Positions 44,893 through 58,162 of a DNA stretch of 64,000 nucleotides are shown here, one piece after another (within the stretch, counting starts at the first letter, position 1; every line of letters begins with the position of its first letter). This DNA comes from Alopecurus myosuroides. Lineage: Eukaryota; Streptophyta; Magnoliopsida; Poales; Poaceae. A program made the position numbers and the translations under genes. The stretch covers positions 21,894,536 to 21,958,535 of the forward strand of contig CM054062.1 in assembly GCA_028641055.1 (NCBI GenBank), read 5' to 3'. The notes under the pieces were generated by a model. The model did no database searches and was not told the DNA's origin. It saw only the letters and a program-made list of their open reading frames with translations.

Positions 44893-46540
44893 TGAAGGGG
44901 TCGTTGCATAGAAAACAAAAAATTTCCTACGCGAGAGACACCCGAAAGGCCAAGATCTAATCTAGGAGACGAAGTGCAACGGGAAACGAGAGGGTAAAGG
45001 AGAACACATACCCTCGAAGGCTCAAAGTGGTACGAGATCAAATCTCGTTGTTGGCGTAGTCGTACTCACACCGATCCCGATAGCGAGAAGATGTGCACCG
45101 CAATCCGGCGGTGCATCCGTGATCGGTCACACGTACGGTTGATGACGACCTCCGTTCCCTCGATCCAGCGGGGCGCGGAAGTAGAGGATCCCTCGGAACT
45201 CCAGCAGCACGACGGCATGGTGGTGAAGAAGAATCCCACTGTCAGGGCTTCGCCAAGCCGGAGACCATGAAATGGAGCAGCCGGTGGAGGGAAAGGGAAG
45301 TGGCCAAGTGTGTGGAGAAGAGGAGCACTCACCCTCCTTTTATAGGGGAGGGGGAGGCAGCCCAAGAGGGGGGTGCGGCGAGCCGTGGGGTGCCCCCACC
45401 TCTTCCCTCTTCATGTGAGTGGAAGCTCCACTCACACCCACTCATGCTCCCTTAATTTTCCACTTATAAATCCAAAGGTTTTCTTTTAATAAATAAATAA
45501 AACATTTTTATTTCTTTATTTATATTTGGTAATTCCATTAACAAACATTTGCATATAGCACCTAGAATCATTTTTTAATTCTATTTACAACCATTTGACG
45601 AAAAACCCCTTGAACTATTTCAATTTTCCCCGAAACAATTTCGGTGCTGCCCAAAATATTCTTCGATATTCCGTATCCTCTCAAACGCGTCATCGAACCT
45701 TAAGTGTGTCACCCTACGGTTCGCGAATAAGATAGACATGATCGAGACTCCTCTCCGATAAAAAATCAACAGCAGGATCTGGAGATCCGTGATGACTCCT
45801 ATATATTCAACGATGACTCTCGTGATCGTGTGAACCAACAACGCCGTGAACTATTCCGTTTGTCTCGCGATATTTTACTTGTTCGAGATTCGATCATTGG
45901 TATCAACCATACCTTGTTCAATCTCGTTACCGACAAGTACTCTTTTCTCGTTCCCGTGATATAACATCCTTGTGATCATATCATTTGCTTGCAAGCGGTT
46001 TCGATGTGATATCACCGAGAGGGCCCAGAGTATATCTCTCCGTCATTTGGATGGACAAATCCCACTCTTGATCCATGATCCTCAACTAATACTTTCCGAA
46101 TACTTAACGTCACCTTTATAGTCACCCTGTTATGTTGTCACGTTTGATGACATCAAAGCACCCTTCCGGTATCAGCGATTGACATGATCTCATGGTCTAA
46201 GGAATAAGTTACTTCGTATGTTTGATATATCAATGTAAACTAAAAGACTTGATCGCATTGCTATATACACTTTGGGTATATGTTCATCATATCATTCTTC
46301 TAATGACATGACCCCGTTATTAACAACATCCAATGTTCATGATCAGGAAACCTTGATCATCTATTAATCAACGAGCTAGTTAAAAGAGAGGCTTTACTAG
46401 GAACCATTGTTTGTATATTAAGCACACATGTATCAACGTTTCCGGTTAATACAATTCTAGCATGAGAAATAAACATTCATCATAAACAAGGAATAAGATA
46501 ATAACCATTTTATTATTGCCTCTCGGGCATATTCCCTTTA
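44893..46540 (-). repeat. Inner Copia 3' LTR
   Basis: It runs from TGAAGGGGTCG to ATTCCCTTTA (CA decayed to TA). A minus-strand TATA-like CTATAAAAGG lies at 45337-45346. By eye the LTRs differ at roughly 3% of bases plus an 18-bp indel near 45378. Confidence 0.95.
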
Positions 46541-46551
46541 GTCTCCCACTT
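46541..46551 (-). promoter_or_regulatory. Inner Copia polypurine tract
   Basis: Minus-strand AAGTGGGAGAC abuts the LTR. The same tract is usual for Angela/BARE elements. Confidence 0.8.
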
Positions 46552-49071
46552 GCACTAGAGTCAATAATCTAGTCTGTAAGCATTTTAACACATATGGCGT
46601 ACCAGTGTTATTACCATGCTTCGCATGCGGTAAGCATCATCAAAAAGATCTGAACTGTTCAGGTCCTATTGTATTTGCATGTTCTTTGCGTCTACACGCA
46701 TCACTCATTCTCTAATGATATGGCTTTGTATATATATGGTCAATCGGTGAAAACTTAATTCCTCAGCTTAAACTGATGTCACTAACATTGTGAAAATGTA
46801 GCTTCATAGTGTTAGCATTCTTGGAAATTCACCAAGTTCCGGTGATACCTTAATTTCTCAGCTTAAACTGATGTTACTAACATTGTGAAAATGCAGCTTC
46901 ATAGTTTCAGCATTCTTGGAAATTCACCAAGTTCAATAAAGAACTCCTTGACACAAAATACGCTTATTATCAGTTGTCAACACAACGATATACTTTAGCC
47001 TTTGTTTTAGTATCTGTCACAATATTTTAATTTTGAAACTCTTTCAAATCTAGCATGGAACTTTCTTCCATCCTATTGTGCTACCCTTCATCACATATTT
47101 TAATTGAGATAAAATTTCTTGAATAAATGACAAGACTATTAGTGTAACATATTACAAATAATATTTTGTCATTACTACATAGGAAAACATATCCTTAGCA
47201 TTTCTAAAATGACACAAGGATCTCTTCCACTGTTGTCTAATCATCATATGAATTATCCTGCTATAACATTTTATAGCATAGGACTCATCTGGTTGTGTAC
47301 ATAGCATGGAAACATGATTTAGAAATCTCAATTTCAATGATGCTCATCATGTGTGAAAACACTTGAATCTCGCTCAATTATTTTCCATGTGACAAGAACT
47401 CCTTCTTGTCATTTCGATATTGACTTACTTCAGTATTTCATCTATGTAATTTGGCTTCAATCATATCAGGTGCTTCAATCCATCTTTTATAGATATCGAT
47501 GCCCAATATCTTATAAGCCTTTCATCAATATGAAATCAAAAATCTTAACCGTGTTAATTTAAAATACATATTTTCCAATCAACATATGTCATCTACATAA
47601 AGTATTGGAAATATGTCATAGTGCTCCCACTTAATTTCTTGTAACTCTACAAGCATCTTCATTCATTATGGAATCAAACTCTTTTGATAACTTCATTAAG
47701 CTAAAGATTTCAACTTCGCTATGCTCACTTCAACCATTGAAGTGTGCATAGCTTTCTAGCAACCTTTTGAATTTTACAAAACTCTCAGACTGTGTCAAGT
47801 ACACATCCTTGATCAAACTTCCTCGAGAGGAGAGTTGGTTTTGTTATTCAACTGCCATATCATAATATGTAACTTTTTGCTAGAACTATCCGCAAAGACA
47901 AAAACATCACTACGGAAGATCAAAATCTTGTAGTAGTCAACTCTTTGAACTTCGTCAAAAAACAACTTTTCGATAAGTACAACTTTCAAAGGATGTTAAA
48001 ATCCATGTCTGTGTCTCTATATAGACCCTTTTGCTATCGTTAGGCATCATGCCTATCGAAAGGACTACCAAGTCACATACTTGATATTCATACAAGGATA
48101 ATATGGCGGATATAATGACTCATAGTCAATTTTACGAAGTCAGGGCCCATCATTTGCTTCCTTTATAAGGTCCAGGTCCTTTTGTTGTCAAAACAACACT
48201 TTACACTTAAACCACAAGTTGTTCTAAGTACAAAGTTTTTGGACTTTTCTGGTACAGTTCGCAAACTCATTTGAAGTATCTACAACATTTGTAGTGTCTT
48301 CTACTTAGTCAAAATAGTAAACCCCGGAACAACTTCCAGTGCTGCAATACTCTTGACATGATAACGAAGATTCTCTAATCTCGTTGAGTTTGTACTGTGC
48401 TCCCACTCACTTGTTTCGCAAGAACTACTTTTTCGAGAAATCAACCCTTTCTGACAAACAACATTTGTCTTTTGGTTCGGTGATAGGAGAAATACCCAAT
48501 GTTTTATTTGGGATAACCTTATAAACATATATTTATCTTATTTTGGTTGTAAACATTTTACACATGCGATGCATACCAAAACTTAAGAAAAATGACAATT
48601 CCGGTCACTACCCAAACCATATCTTATATGTTGTCAATTTCAACGGATCATGATGGTGCTCTTTTCAGTGGAAAAACGGTTGTCACAAATGTATAAACTA
48701 CAAAATTATAATGACATTTTTATTAATCTTACCATGTCCAACAAGGTTCGATTTTGTCTCTTGAATACTCCAAACTAATGTGGGGTATTCGAGAAGTATA
48801 AGTTGTAGAATAGTTCTGCAACTTCTCAGATGTTTTGCTAAACTTGTAACTCAAACTTTATCCTTTATGATCCCATCATAAATACTTGATTATCTTGTTA
48901 AAGTGATTTTAACTTAATATTAACAACCTTTTGAACCAATTCAAAATGTCAAACTCCGCTTTCTTTAAATATATATACTCACATATCTACTCAAATCATC
49001 GACATAATTTTATGAAGGAAAAATTAATCCACCATACATGACTACACATAATGGACTATATACATCAATAT

Positions 49072-51132
49072 GTATAATCTCTACTAAATTAGTCGTCCAT
49101 TCTACTTTGGCCTAAGAACGGAATTCTAGTCATCTTTTGGAAGAGGTCTCACAAGCGTCAATTTATTCAAAATAAAATGACTCCGGAAGTCCATCAATAT
49201 GGAGTTCCTTCATGTTTTCTTTTCCGATATGAACTAAAATGGTGGTGTCACAATTTAAGTGAAACTCTTTTACGTCTTGCAACGTTTAGCATTCAGTCTT
49301 ATAGATGTTTACTTTACCAACATGATTTATATTAACATATCCATCAATTATGGAACATGGTCATAGTTTGAACAATCTCATTTGTTCTCACAAAAGACTA
49401 GAACAAAATAACAACTTATTAAGTTCTTAAAATAAATCTTGAATGTTTGGTTCGATACGACAATGAACACAATAACACTTTATTTCTGTTCTTGTCATAA
49501 TCCATTCCACATCTATTACTAGTTCCTTTTAGGCCCTTGTATTTCTTGCATTGCGTTGCTTTGTATGAAAACTCATACCAACCAATGTGGTATCAAAATA
49601 CCAAAAAATACTTTGTTAACTAGTAATACATCTACAAATTGTATATCAAGCATATACTCCTGAGCTGGACTTTTCCAGTTATCTTCTTTTTCTGCCATAT
49701 ATCTTTTTGTAATTCTATTTTCAATATCCCCTTTCCTTTACAGAAGAATCATTGAACATCAAACAATGCTAGCCGTACTAGCTCATTTTCTTTGGTGTGT
49801 TAGTCATATACCATCACCCATTGAGTCATACTTTGAGTTTGATTGTTCTACTAATATCACCATATTAATAGCATTCTTCTAGATTCCACTCTTAGCAATT
49901 TCCAAATAAGGTAAACTACTTTACCCATACTTCTAATCCATCCCATCATAACAATTTTATGATTAAGCTACTATAGCTCGAAGGAAGGGATTTAGAGGAT
50001 AATTTTTAGCGCCCAACTTCTTGGAATATTCAAACGCCTAGCATCTTCAATCATTGCATATATTTAAATAATATAAGCAAACATTGTCACGCTAAATTTG
50101 CATATATTCAGATAATATAAGCAAACATTGTCACGCTAAATTATACCCAGTCATGTTGCCACAAATAAGTTTCTAGATATCAATATATCTTTCACTTGAT
50201 TGTTTCTGAAAACAACTCTTTTCAGTTCCTAAATCACCTTGATCAACTAAACATTCTTTTGAAGATAAAGTAATAAGGAAGCAACCATGACTATGGATTC
50301 TAAGTAGGAATTGGTTGCTCTCTAGATCAATCAATCATTAATCACATGGACCTAGGTAGGAAATACCGTAAATCTACAATAGGATTCAATTTTAAATTTC
50401 ACTAATACGGTACCAATATTAAATGGTATTTACCATTTCATAACAGTTATATCTCAATTAACAATCTAAGCGTAAGGTAGTTATGTGGATGCCAATGAAT
50501 ACTACAATTTGTGCAAATTCACTTTGATTTGTTGTTCATGATAAATAAGTTCAAGTTAATTCAAAAATTAAACCATGAACTCCCACTCAAAAACAACATC
50601 CCTATTAGTCGTTTTTAGTGATTACACGAACCAAATTCACTACACCAAAACCGATCATCACGTGAGATGATGTAGTTTCAAAGGTGAACATCGACATGTT
50701 CATCATATCATCCATATGACTCATACTTTACCTTTCGGTTACGTGTTCCGAGGCCATGTCTGTACATGCTAGGCTCGCCAAGTAGAACCGTAGTATTGCG
50801 TGTGTTTCAAGGCCATGTCTGTACATGCTAGGCTTGAAAACACCCGTTGTATGCGAACGTTGAGTCTATCACACCCGATCATCACGTGGTGTCTTGAAAC
50901 GACGAACTTTTTTAACGGTGCATACTTAAGGAAGAACACATCATTATCTTGATATTAAGTGAGAGGGATCATCTTATAATGCTACCGTCGCTATATAAGC
51001 AAAACAAGATGCATAAAAGGATTAACATCACAAACATCACATGTAAGGATAACGTGATATGATATGGTCCTCCTTGCACTTGATCTCCATCATGTGCATC
51101 ATGGTATGATCTCCATCATCCCACCGGCGTGG
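49072..51132. repeat. Internal duplication, copy A
   Basis: 2061 bp starting GTATAATCTCTACTAAATTA and ending CCCACCGGCGTGG. It is nearly identical to copy B at 51819-53878; about five differences in the first 400 bp by eye. A CACTA terminus follows directly. Confidence 0.95.
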
Positions 51133-51818
51133 CACTACAACAAAATAAGCATGTAGAGACGTCTGATTTAATGGTTGGGGCGCTTTATTTCATCTCTACA
51201 TCACTATAGAGACGCGCTTGTAAAACGTCTCTTAAACGTCTTCTTATGCATTGTCACAAAAACCGTAATGACGCTTTGCCATGCGTGTTTAGAAAATATG
51301 AGACGCTCATACTTCATCTCTAGAGGCGTACGGACGTTTTGATATATGGATAGTGATGACGTCTCTAGAATCTCTAACAACGCTCTACTGCATCGCAAAT
51401 TAATATGGGGATATCTTTGTGTTGCATGAGACCAGTAAATAAAAAAAATGGTCGATCGAATGTGCTCATGGTTCATCATGTGCTACAGACTAAAAAAAAT
51501 CCACACATAAATTTAAGACACACTAACAAAACCAGCTAGGGGAAGTAATTATTATTAAGAAGAAAATGAGTTGAAGATAGTTTCAAGCATCCACAAGATG
51601 CAAGCACACTTGCAAAGATCATACAAATTTATATACATTTTATATTTTCCTGTCCCTAATCGTATGAGCTACATCAAATGTCTTCTCCAGGTCAACTGCA
51701 TTTGTAGATGTCATCCAATATCTTCCCCATGTCGACTGCATTTGTAGATGTCATCCAACATCTTCTCCAGGTCCACTGCATTTGTAGATGTCCTTTATTT
51801 TCATCCACCAATCGGCAA
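51133..51818. mobile_element. CACTA 3, one-ended fragment
   Basis: Begins CACTACAACAAAATAAGC, a CACTA-type terminus with AGAGACG(T/C)-like subterminal repeats, at the exact end of copy A. The other terminus is missing: after 686 bp the sequence jumps into copy B. It contains a 40-bp tandem repeat at 51681-51800. Confidence 0.75.
51681..51800 (+). repeat. Tandem repeat of 40 bp, three copies
   Basis: Units start TCTTC(T/C)CCA and share CTGCATTTGTAGATGTC. They lie at 51681, 51721 and 51761; the third diverges at its end. Confidence 0.9.
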
Positions 51819-53878
51819 GTATAATCTCTACTAAATTAGTCGTCCATTCTACTTTGGCCTAAGAACGGAATTCTAGTCATCTTTTGGAAGAGGTCTCACA
51901 AGCGTCAATTTATTCAAAATAAAATGACTCCGGAAGTCCATCAATATGGAGTTCCTTCATGTTTTCTTTTCCGATATGAACTAAAATGGTGGTGTCACAA
52001 TTTAAGTGAAACTCTTTTACGTCTTGCAACGTTTAGCATTCAGTCTTATAGATGTTTACTTTACCAACATGATTTATATTAACATATCCATCAATTATGG
52101 AATATGGTCATAGTTTAAACAATCTCATTTGTTCTCACAAAATACTAGAACAAAATAACAACTTATTAAGTTCTTAAAATAAATCTTAAATGTTTGGTTC
52201 AATACGACAATGAACACAATAACACTTTATTTCTGTTCTTGTCATAATCCATTCCACATCTATTACTAGTTCCTTTTAGGCCCTTGTATTTCTTGCATTG
52301 CGTTGCTTTGTATGAAAACTCATACCAACCAATGTGGTATCAAAATACCAAAAAATACTTTGTTAACTAGTAATACATCTACAAATTGTATATCAAGCAT
52401 ATACTCCTGAGCTGGACTTCTCCAGTTATCTTCTTTTTCTGCCATATATCTTTTTGTAATTCTATTTTCAATATCCCCTTTCCTTTACAGAAGAATCATT
52501 GAACATCAAACAATGCTAGCCGTACTAGCTCATTTTCTTTGGTGTGTTAGTCATATACCATCACCCATTGAGTCATACTTTGAGTTTGATTGTTCTACTA
52601 ATATCACCAATTAATAGCATTCTTCTAGATTCCACTCTTAGCAATTTCCAAATAAGGTAAACTACTTTACCCATACTTCTAATCCATCCCATCATAACAA
52701 TTTTATGATTAAGCTACTATAGCTCGAAGGAAGGGATTTAGAGGATAATTTTTAGCGCCCAACTTCTTGGAATATTCAAACGCCTAGCATCTTCAATCAT
52801 TGCATATATTCAAATAATATAAGCAAACATTGTCACGCTAAATTTGCATATATTCAGATAATATAAGCAAACATTGTCACGCTAAATTATACCCAGTCAT
52901 GTTGCCACAAATAAGTTTCTAGATATCAATATATCTTTCACTTGATTGTTTCTGAAAACAACTCTTTTCAGTTCCTAAATCACCTTGATCAACTAAACAT
53001 TCTTTTGAAGATAAAGTAATAAGGAAGCAAACCATGACTATGGATTCTAAGTAGGAATTGGTTGCTCTCTAGATCAATCAATCATTAATCACATGGACCT
53101 AGGTAGGAAATACCGTAAATCTACAATAGGATTCAATTTTAAATTTCACTAATACGGTACCAATATTAAATGGTATTTACCATTTCATAACAGTTATATC
53201 TCAATTAACAATCTAAGCGTAAGGTCGTTATGTGGATGCCAATGAATACTACAATTTGTGCAAATTCACTTTGATTTGTTGTTCATGATAAATAAGTTCA
53301 AGTTAATTCAAAAATTAAACCATGAACTCCCACTCAAAAACAACATCCCTATTAGTCGTTTTTAGTGATTACACGAACCAAATTCACTACACCAAAACCG
53401 ATCATCACGTGAGATGATGTAGTTTCAAAGGTGAACATCGACATGTTCATCATATCATCCATATGACTCATGCTTTACCTTTCGGTACGTGTTCCGAGGC
53501 CATGTCTGTACATGCTAGGCTCGCCAAGTAGAACCGTAGTATTGCGTGTGTTTCAAGGCCATGTCTGTACATGCTAGGCTTGAAAACACCCGTTGTATGC
53601 GAACGTTGAGTCTATCACACCCGATCATCACGTGGTGTCTTGAAACGACGAACTTTCTTAACGGTGCATACTTAAGGAAGAACACATTATTATCTTGATA
53701 TTAAGTGAGAGGGATCATCTTATAATGCTACCCTCGCTATATAAGCAAAACAAGATGCATAAAATGATTAACATCACAAACATCACATGTAAGGATAACG
53801 TGATATGATATGGTCCTCCTTGCACTTGATCTCCATCATGTGCATCATGGTATGATCTCCATCATCCCACCGGCGTGG
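51819..53878. repeat. Internal duplication, copy B
   Basis: 2060 bp, partner of copy A. It continues past GGCGTGG into TACCAAGTACC, the original uninterrupted sequence, so this copy lacks the CACTA insertion. Confidence 0.95.
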
Positions 53879-54368
53879 TACCAAGTACCATGGCACCCCT
53901 ATCTTGATTGTCCATCAATAAGAAGACAATCATATGGGTACCTTCCGGTATATAAATAATTTACGAAATAGATCATCTCATAATCAAATTTTTAATATTG
54001 ACCATATCACATCACATGCCCAGCAAAAACTAGTTAGACGCCTCTAATTTATTTTTGCATATTTTACGTGGCTTAGGGATTTCGATGATAGAACCGTTCA
54101 TACCTAGGAATATCAACCACAACGTTGATAAACACATTTTTAACAACCCTTCGTAGATTAGATCTTAACTATAGTAGGAGAAACGGACACCCCCTTAGCC
54201 ACAAGTGAGACAACTCTCGCGTACAAAGTACACGTAAACTTAGTCTGGGGCAGCTTCATCCTACTATGCCACTAAGATCATTAAATACTCAAGGAGGAAA
54301 TAACATGATCATCAACTCCCACATACTCATATGTGTTCTACCCGTACAAAACAGCTACGCATAGATCC

Positions 54369-54381
54369 GGCTCTGATACCA
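54369..54381 (-). promoter_or_regulatory. Inner Copia primer-binding site
   Basis: Minus-strand TGGTATCAGAGCC, complementary to initiator-Met tRNA, one base from the 5' LTR. Confidence 0.95.
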
Positions 54382-54382
54382 C

Positions 54383-56015
54383 TGAAGGGGTCGTTGCATA
54401 GAAAACAAAAAAAATTCCTACGCGAGAGACACCCGAAAGGCCAAGATCTAATCTAAGAGATGAAGTGCAACGCGCAACGAGAGGGTAAAGGAGAACACAT
54501 ACCCTCGAAGAATCAAAGTGGTACGAGATCAAATCTCGTTGTTGGCGTAGTCGTACTCACACCGATCTCGATAGCGAGAAGATGTGCACCGCAATCCGGC
54601 CGTCCATCCGTGATCGGTCACACGTACGGTTGATGACGACCTGCGTTCCCTCGATCCAGCGGGGCGCGGAAGTAGAGGATCCCTCGGAACTCCAGCAGCA
54701 CGACGGCGTGGTGGCGAAGAAGAATCCCGCGGTCAGGGCTTCGCCAAGCCGGAGACTATGAAATGGAGCAGCGGGTGGAGGGAAAGGGAAGTGGCCAAGT
54801 GTGTGGAGAAGAGGAGCACTCACCCTCCTTTTATAGGGGAGGAGGAGGCATCCCAAGAGGGGGGTGCGGCCACCTCTTCCCTCTTCATGTGAGTGGAAGC
54901 TCCACTCACACCCACTCATGCTCCCTTAATTTTCCACTTAGAAAATCCAAAGGTTTTCTTTTAATAAATAAATAAAACATTTTTATTTCTTTATTTATAT
55001 TTGTTAATTCCATTGAAAAACATTTGCATATAGCACCTAGAATCATTTGTTAATTCTATTAACAACCATTCGACGAAAAACCCCTTGAACTATTTACATT
55101 TTCCCCGAAACAATTTCGGTGCTGCCCAAAATATTCTTCGATATTCCGTTTCCTCTCAAACGCGTCATCGAACCTTAAGTGTGTCACCCTACGGTTCGCG
55201 AATAAGATAGACATGATCGAGACTCCTCTCCGATCAATAATCAACAGCGGGATCTGGAGATCCGTGATGACTCCTATATATTCAACGATGACTCTCGTGA
55301 TTGTGTGAACCAACAACGCCGTGAACTATTTCGTTTGTCTCACGATATTTTACTTGTCCGAGATTCGATCATTGGTATCAACCATACCTTGTTCAATCTC
55401 GTTACCGACAAGTACTCTTTTCTCATTCCCGTGATATAACATCATTGTGATCATATCACGTGCTTGCAAGCGGTTTCGATGTGATATCACCGAGAGGGCC
55501 CAGAGTATATCTCTCCGTCATTTGGATGGACAAATCTCACTCTTGATCCATGATCCTCAACTAATACTTTCCGAATACTTAACGACACCTTTATAGTCAC
55601 CCTGTTACAGTGTGACATTTGATGACATCAAAGCACCCTTCCGGTATCAGCGATTGACATGATCTCATGGTCTAAGGAATAAGTTACTTCGTATGTTTGA
55701 TATAACAATGTAAGCTAAAAGACTTGATCGCATTGCTATATACACTTTGGGTATATGTTCATCCTATCATTCTTCTAATGACATGATCCCGTTATTAACA
55801 ACATCCAATGTTCATGATCAGGAAACCTTGATCATCTATTAATCAACGAGCTAGTTAAAAGAGATGCTTTACTAGGAACCATTGTTTGTTTATTAAGCAC
55901 ACATGTATCGACGTTTCCGGTTAATACAATTCTAGCATGAGAAATAAACATTCATCATAAACAAGGAATAAGATAATAACCATTTTATTATTGCCTCTCG
56001 GGCATATTCCCTTCA
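54383..56015 (-). repeat. Inner Copia 5' LTR
   Basis: Runs from TGAAGGGGTCG to ATTCCCTTCA. It drives minus-strand transcription; TATA-like CTATAAAAGG lies at 54827-54836. Confidence 0.95.
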
Positions 56016-56020
56016 TGCTC

Positions 56021-58073
56021 ATCTTGCTTGTTCTTGGAAATCAACTTAGTGCCAATAACATTGTTTCAATCTTTGGGCTTCTCAACCAATCTCCAAACTT
56101 TGTTGCGCTCAAAGTTATTGAGCTCATCATGCATTGTTTCAACCCAATCGGAGTTCTCAAGAGCTTCAAACACTTTCTTAGGTTCCACCATAGAGATATG
56201 AGCTTGATGCTCACTAAAATGTGCCAATTGCTTTCTTGTGGATTTTCTAGCTTGAATATATTCCAAAACCTTGTTGTCTTGGGAATCAATACGCTTCAAA
56301 GCTCTTCTTATCCTTTTTACATGACGGGCTTCGATCTCCGCATTATTGCGCGGAGGGATCACTTGATCATCTTGATCATTTGGGTCCCCATCTTGACCAA
56401 CTTGGACTTGATCATCATCAACAACAACAACAATATCTTCAACACTAGCTTCAACTTGAGAAGAGGATGAAGAAGATGGTAGATCTTGGCCTTGACCTTG
56501 ACTAGCATGAATGATAGGAGTGGTTGCACCTTGCGTAGTATACTGTTCAATAAGAGGAGGGTCTTCAAAATGTTCTTGGTTACGTGTAATACTTGGCTCC
56601 TTGGCTTGTTCTTCTATTGTAGAGGAGGGCTCCACTTGAGTAGAGCATAGTCTTTTTCGAGTCGCCATAAAGTGTCCCTCAATGGGGCGGAAAAATCCCA
56701 CACCCACCCTTCTATGGCTTCTTGAGGTATTTCAACATCTACATTAGAAACATGAAATTGCGCCACTTCGGAGCCATCATTTTCCTCGAAAGACACACTA
56801 CAAGATTCTATGACAATCCGTGAGGCTTTGTCGAAGACTCTATAAGTGTGGGATTTGGCACCGTAACCAACAAATATACCCTCAATAGTTTTGGATTGAA
56901 ATTTAGACAACCTAACACCCTTGATCAAATAAAAGCACTTACAATCAAATACACGGAAGTAGGAGACGTTGGGCTTGTTGTCGGTGAGGATCTCATATGG
57001 AGTCTTGTCCAAGCCTTTGCGGATGTAGAGGCGGTTGGAGGAGTGGCATGCTGTGGATATGGCCTCGGCCCATAAATATTGGGGATAAGTATACTCCGCC
57101 AACATGGTCCTTGCCATATCCAAGAGAGTGTGATTTTTCCTTACGGAAACACCATTTTGTTGAGGAGTGTAAGTGGCGGAGTATTGAACTCTGAACCATT
57201 ATCACTCCTAATAGCCATGATTTGCACAGTGTGTTGATGTTGCACTTAGTTGGAGAAATCGGTGATGGTTTGTTGAGTATCACTCTTGCACTTGAAGAAA
57301 TAAACCCAAGTGTATCTTGAATAATCATCGACAATCACCAAGCAATATTTCTTGCCTCCAAGACTTGCTTCGGGCACGACACCAAAGAGATCGACATGTA
57401 GAAGCTCCAATATCCTCTTTGATGAAATAATAGTCTTGGGCTTGTGTGCCTTATCATGCATCTTTCCTTCAACACACGACCTACAAATGCGATCCTTTGA
57501 AAAGGAAACATTTTCTATTAGTCCGACAATAAGGCCACCTTTGTGAAGACTTTGCAAAGTTCTCATGTTGACATGGGACAAGCGGCGATGCCACAAACAT
57601 CCCACGTCGGCCTTTCCGAAAAGGCACATTGGTTGAGAGTTGGTAGACTTCGAAAAGTCCACCACGAGCAACTCATTTTGAACATGTCCCACGTAAGCGA
57701 CGTCAAGAGTCTTGCTCCTCAAAATGACCACAATATCAACATCAAAAAATACGGAGAAACCCATCTTTCCAAGAGAGCGGACGGAAAGTAAATTGTAACC
57801 AAGGGATTCGACAAGCATGACGTTCACGATAGTGATATCGGGAGCAACCACAACCTTGCCGAACCTCGATACCTTAGAAGAGGATGAGTCTCCATACGTG
57901 ACAGTTACTTGAATTCCATTTGGGAGCAAGTGCGTCACAAGTTCTTTGCTTCCGGTCATATGGCTAGTGCATCCACTATCAATTATCCATTTAGTCCCGC
58001 CGGAAGCATAGACCTGTAAGAGATCATTAACTAGATTTAGGACCCTAGGAGGGTCCCTCCATGTTATCAACAA
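56021..58073 (-). pseudogene. Sirevirus protease, integrase and RT N-terminal part
   Basis: Minus strand from 58073: Copia protease site WIIDSGCTSHMTG (about 57985). GAG-pre-integrase follows with LWHRRLSHVNMRTL and CRSCVEGKMH. The integrase core has HVDLFG (first Asp) and SDNGSEF (second Asp), then jumps straight to TPQQNG, so about 20-25 residues with the catalytic Glu region are deleted near 57190. The integrase C-terminus is at 57120-56700 (YLWAEAISTAC, FVGYGAKSHTYRVFD). The RT start is at 56290-56070 (VEPKKVFEALENSDWVETM). There is a stop near 57246 and frame changes near 57190 and 56700. It continues at 44892. Confidence 0.88.
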
Positions 58074-58162
58074 GGGTCTTTGGAACCCAAATAGTATTTA
58101 TCAATGAAACCCTCAATAGGACCAACATATTTAGCTTGCACGGCACCATAATAATCAACATA

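Larger units (their letters stand above)
46552..54368 (-). pseudogene. Decayed Copia internal domain, no open frame
   Basis: AT-rich sequence without usable frames. By position it should hold RNase H and RT (left), integrase (about 48700-49000) and gag (right, to 54368). Words typical of reversed Copia pol recur, but I cannot place catalytic motifs with confidence. A tandem duplication of about 90 bp lies at 46750-46931. The decay is consistent with C-to-T change in methylated DNA, but that is inference. Confidence 0.55.
44893..56015 (-). mobile_element. Angela/BARE-like Copia, complete ends, decayed interior, minus strand
   Basis: LTRs of 1648 bp (44893-46540) and 1633 bp (54383-56015) bound it, with a PBS next to the right LTR and a polypurine tract next to the left one. 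The sense-strand LTR starts TGAAGGGAATATGCCCGAGA, like the Angela/BARE group. The 7.8-kb interior has no reading frame above about 90 codons although its order resembles Copia pol, and it contains a 2.06-kb duplication. Removing one copy and the CACTA fragment leaves about 5.1 kb, a normal Angela interior. Confidence 0.9.

Noticed and set aside
51681..51800. CRISPR-like array
   Set aside because: Three contiguous 40-bp units without unique spacers, in plant transposon DNA.
47152..54532. Short frames of 60-90 codons in the inner Copia
   Set aside because: None shows a Copia catalytic motif; they are chance frames in decayed sequence.
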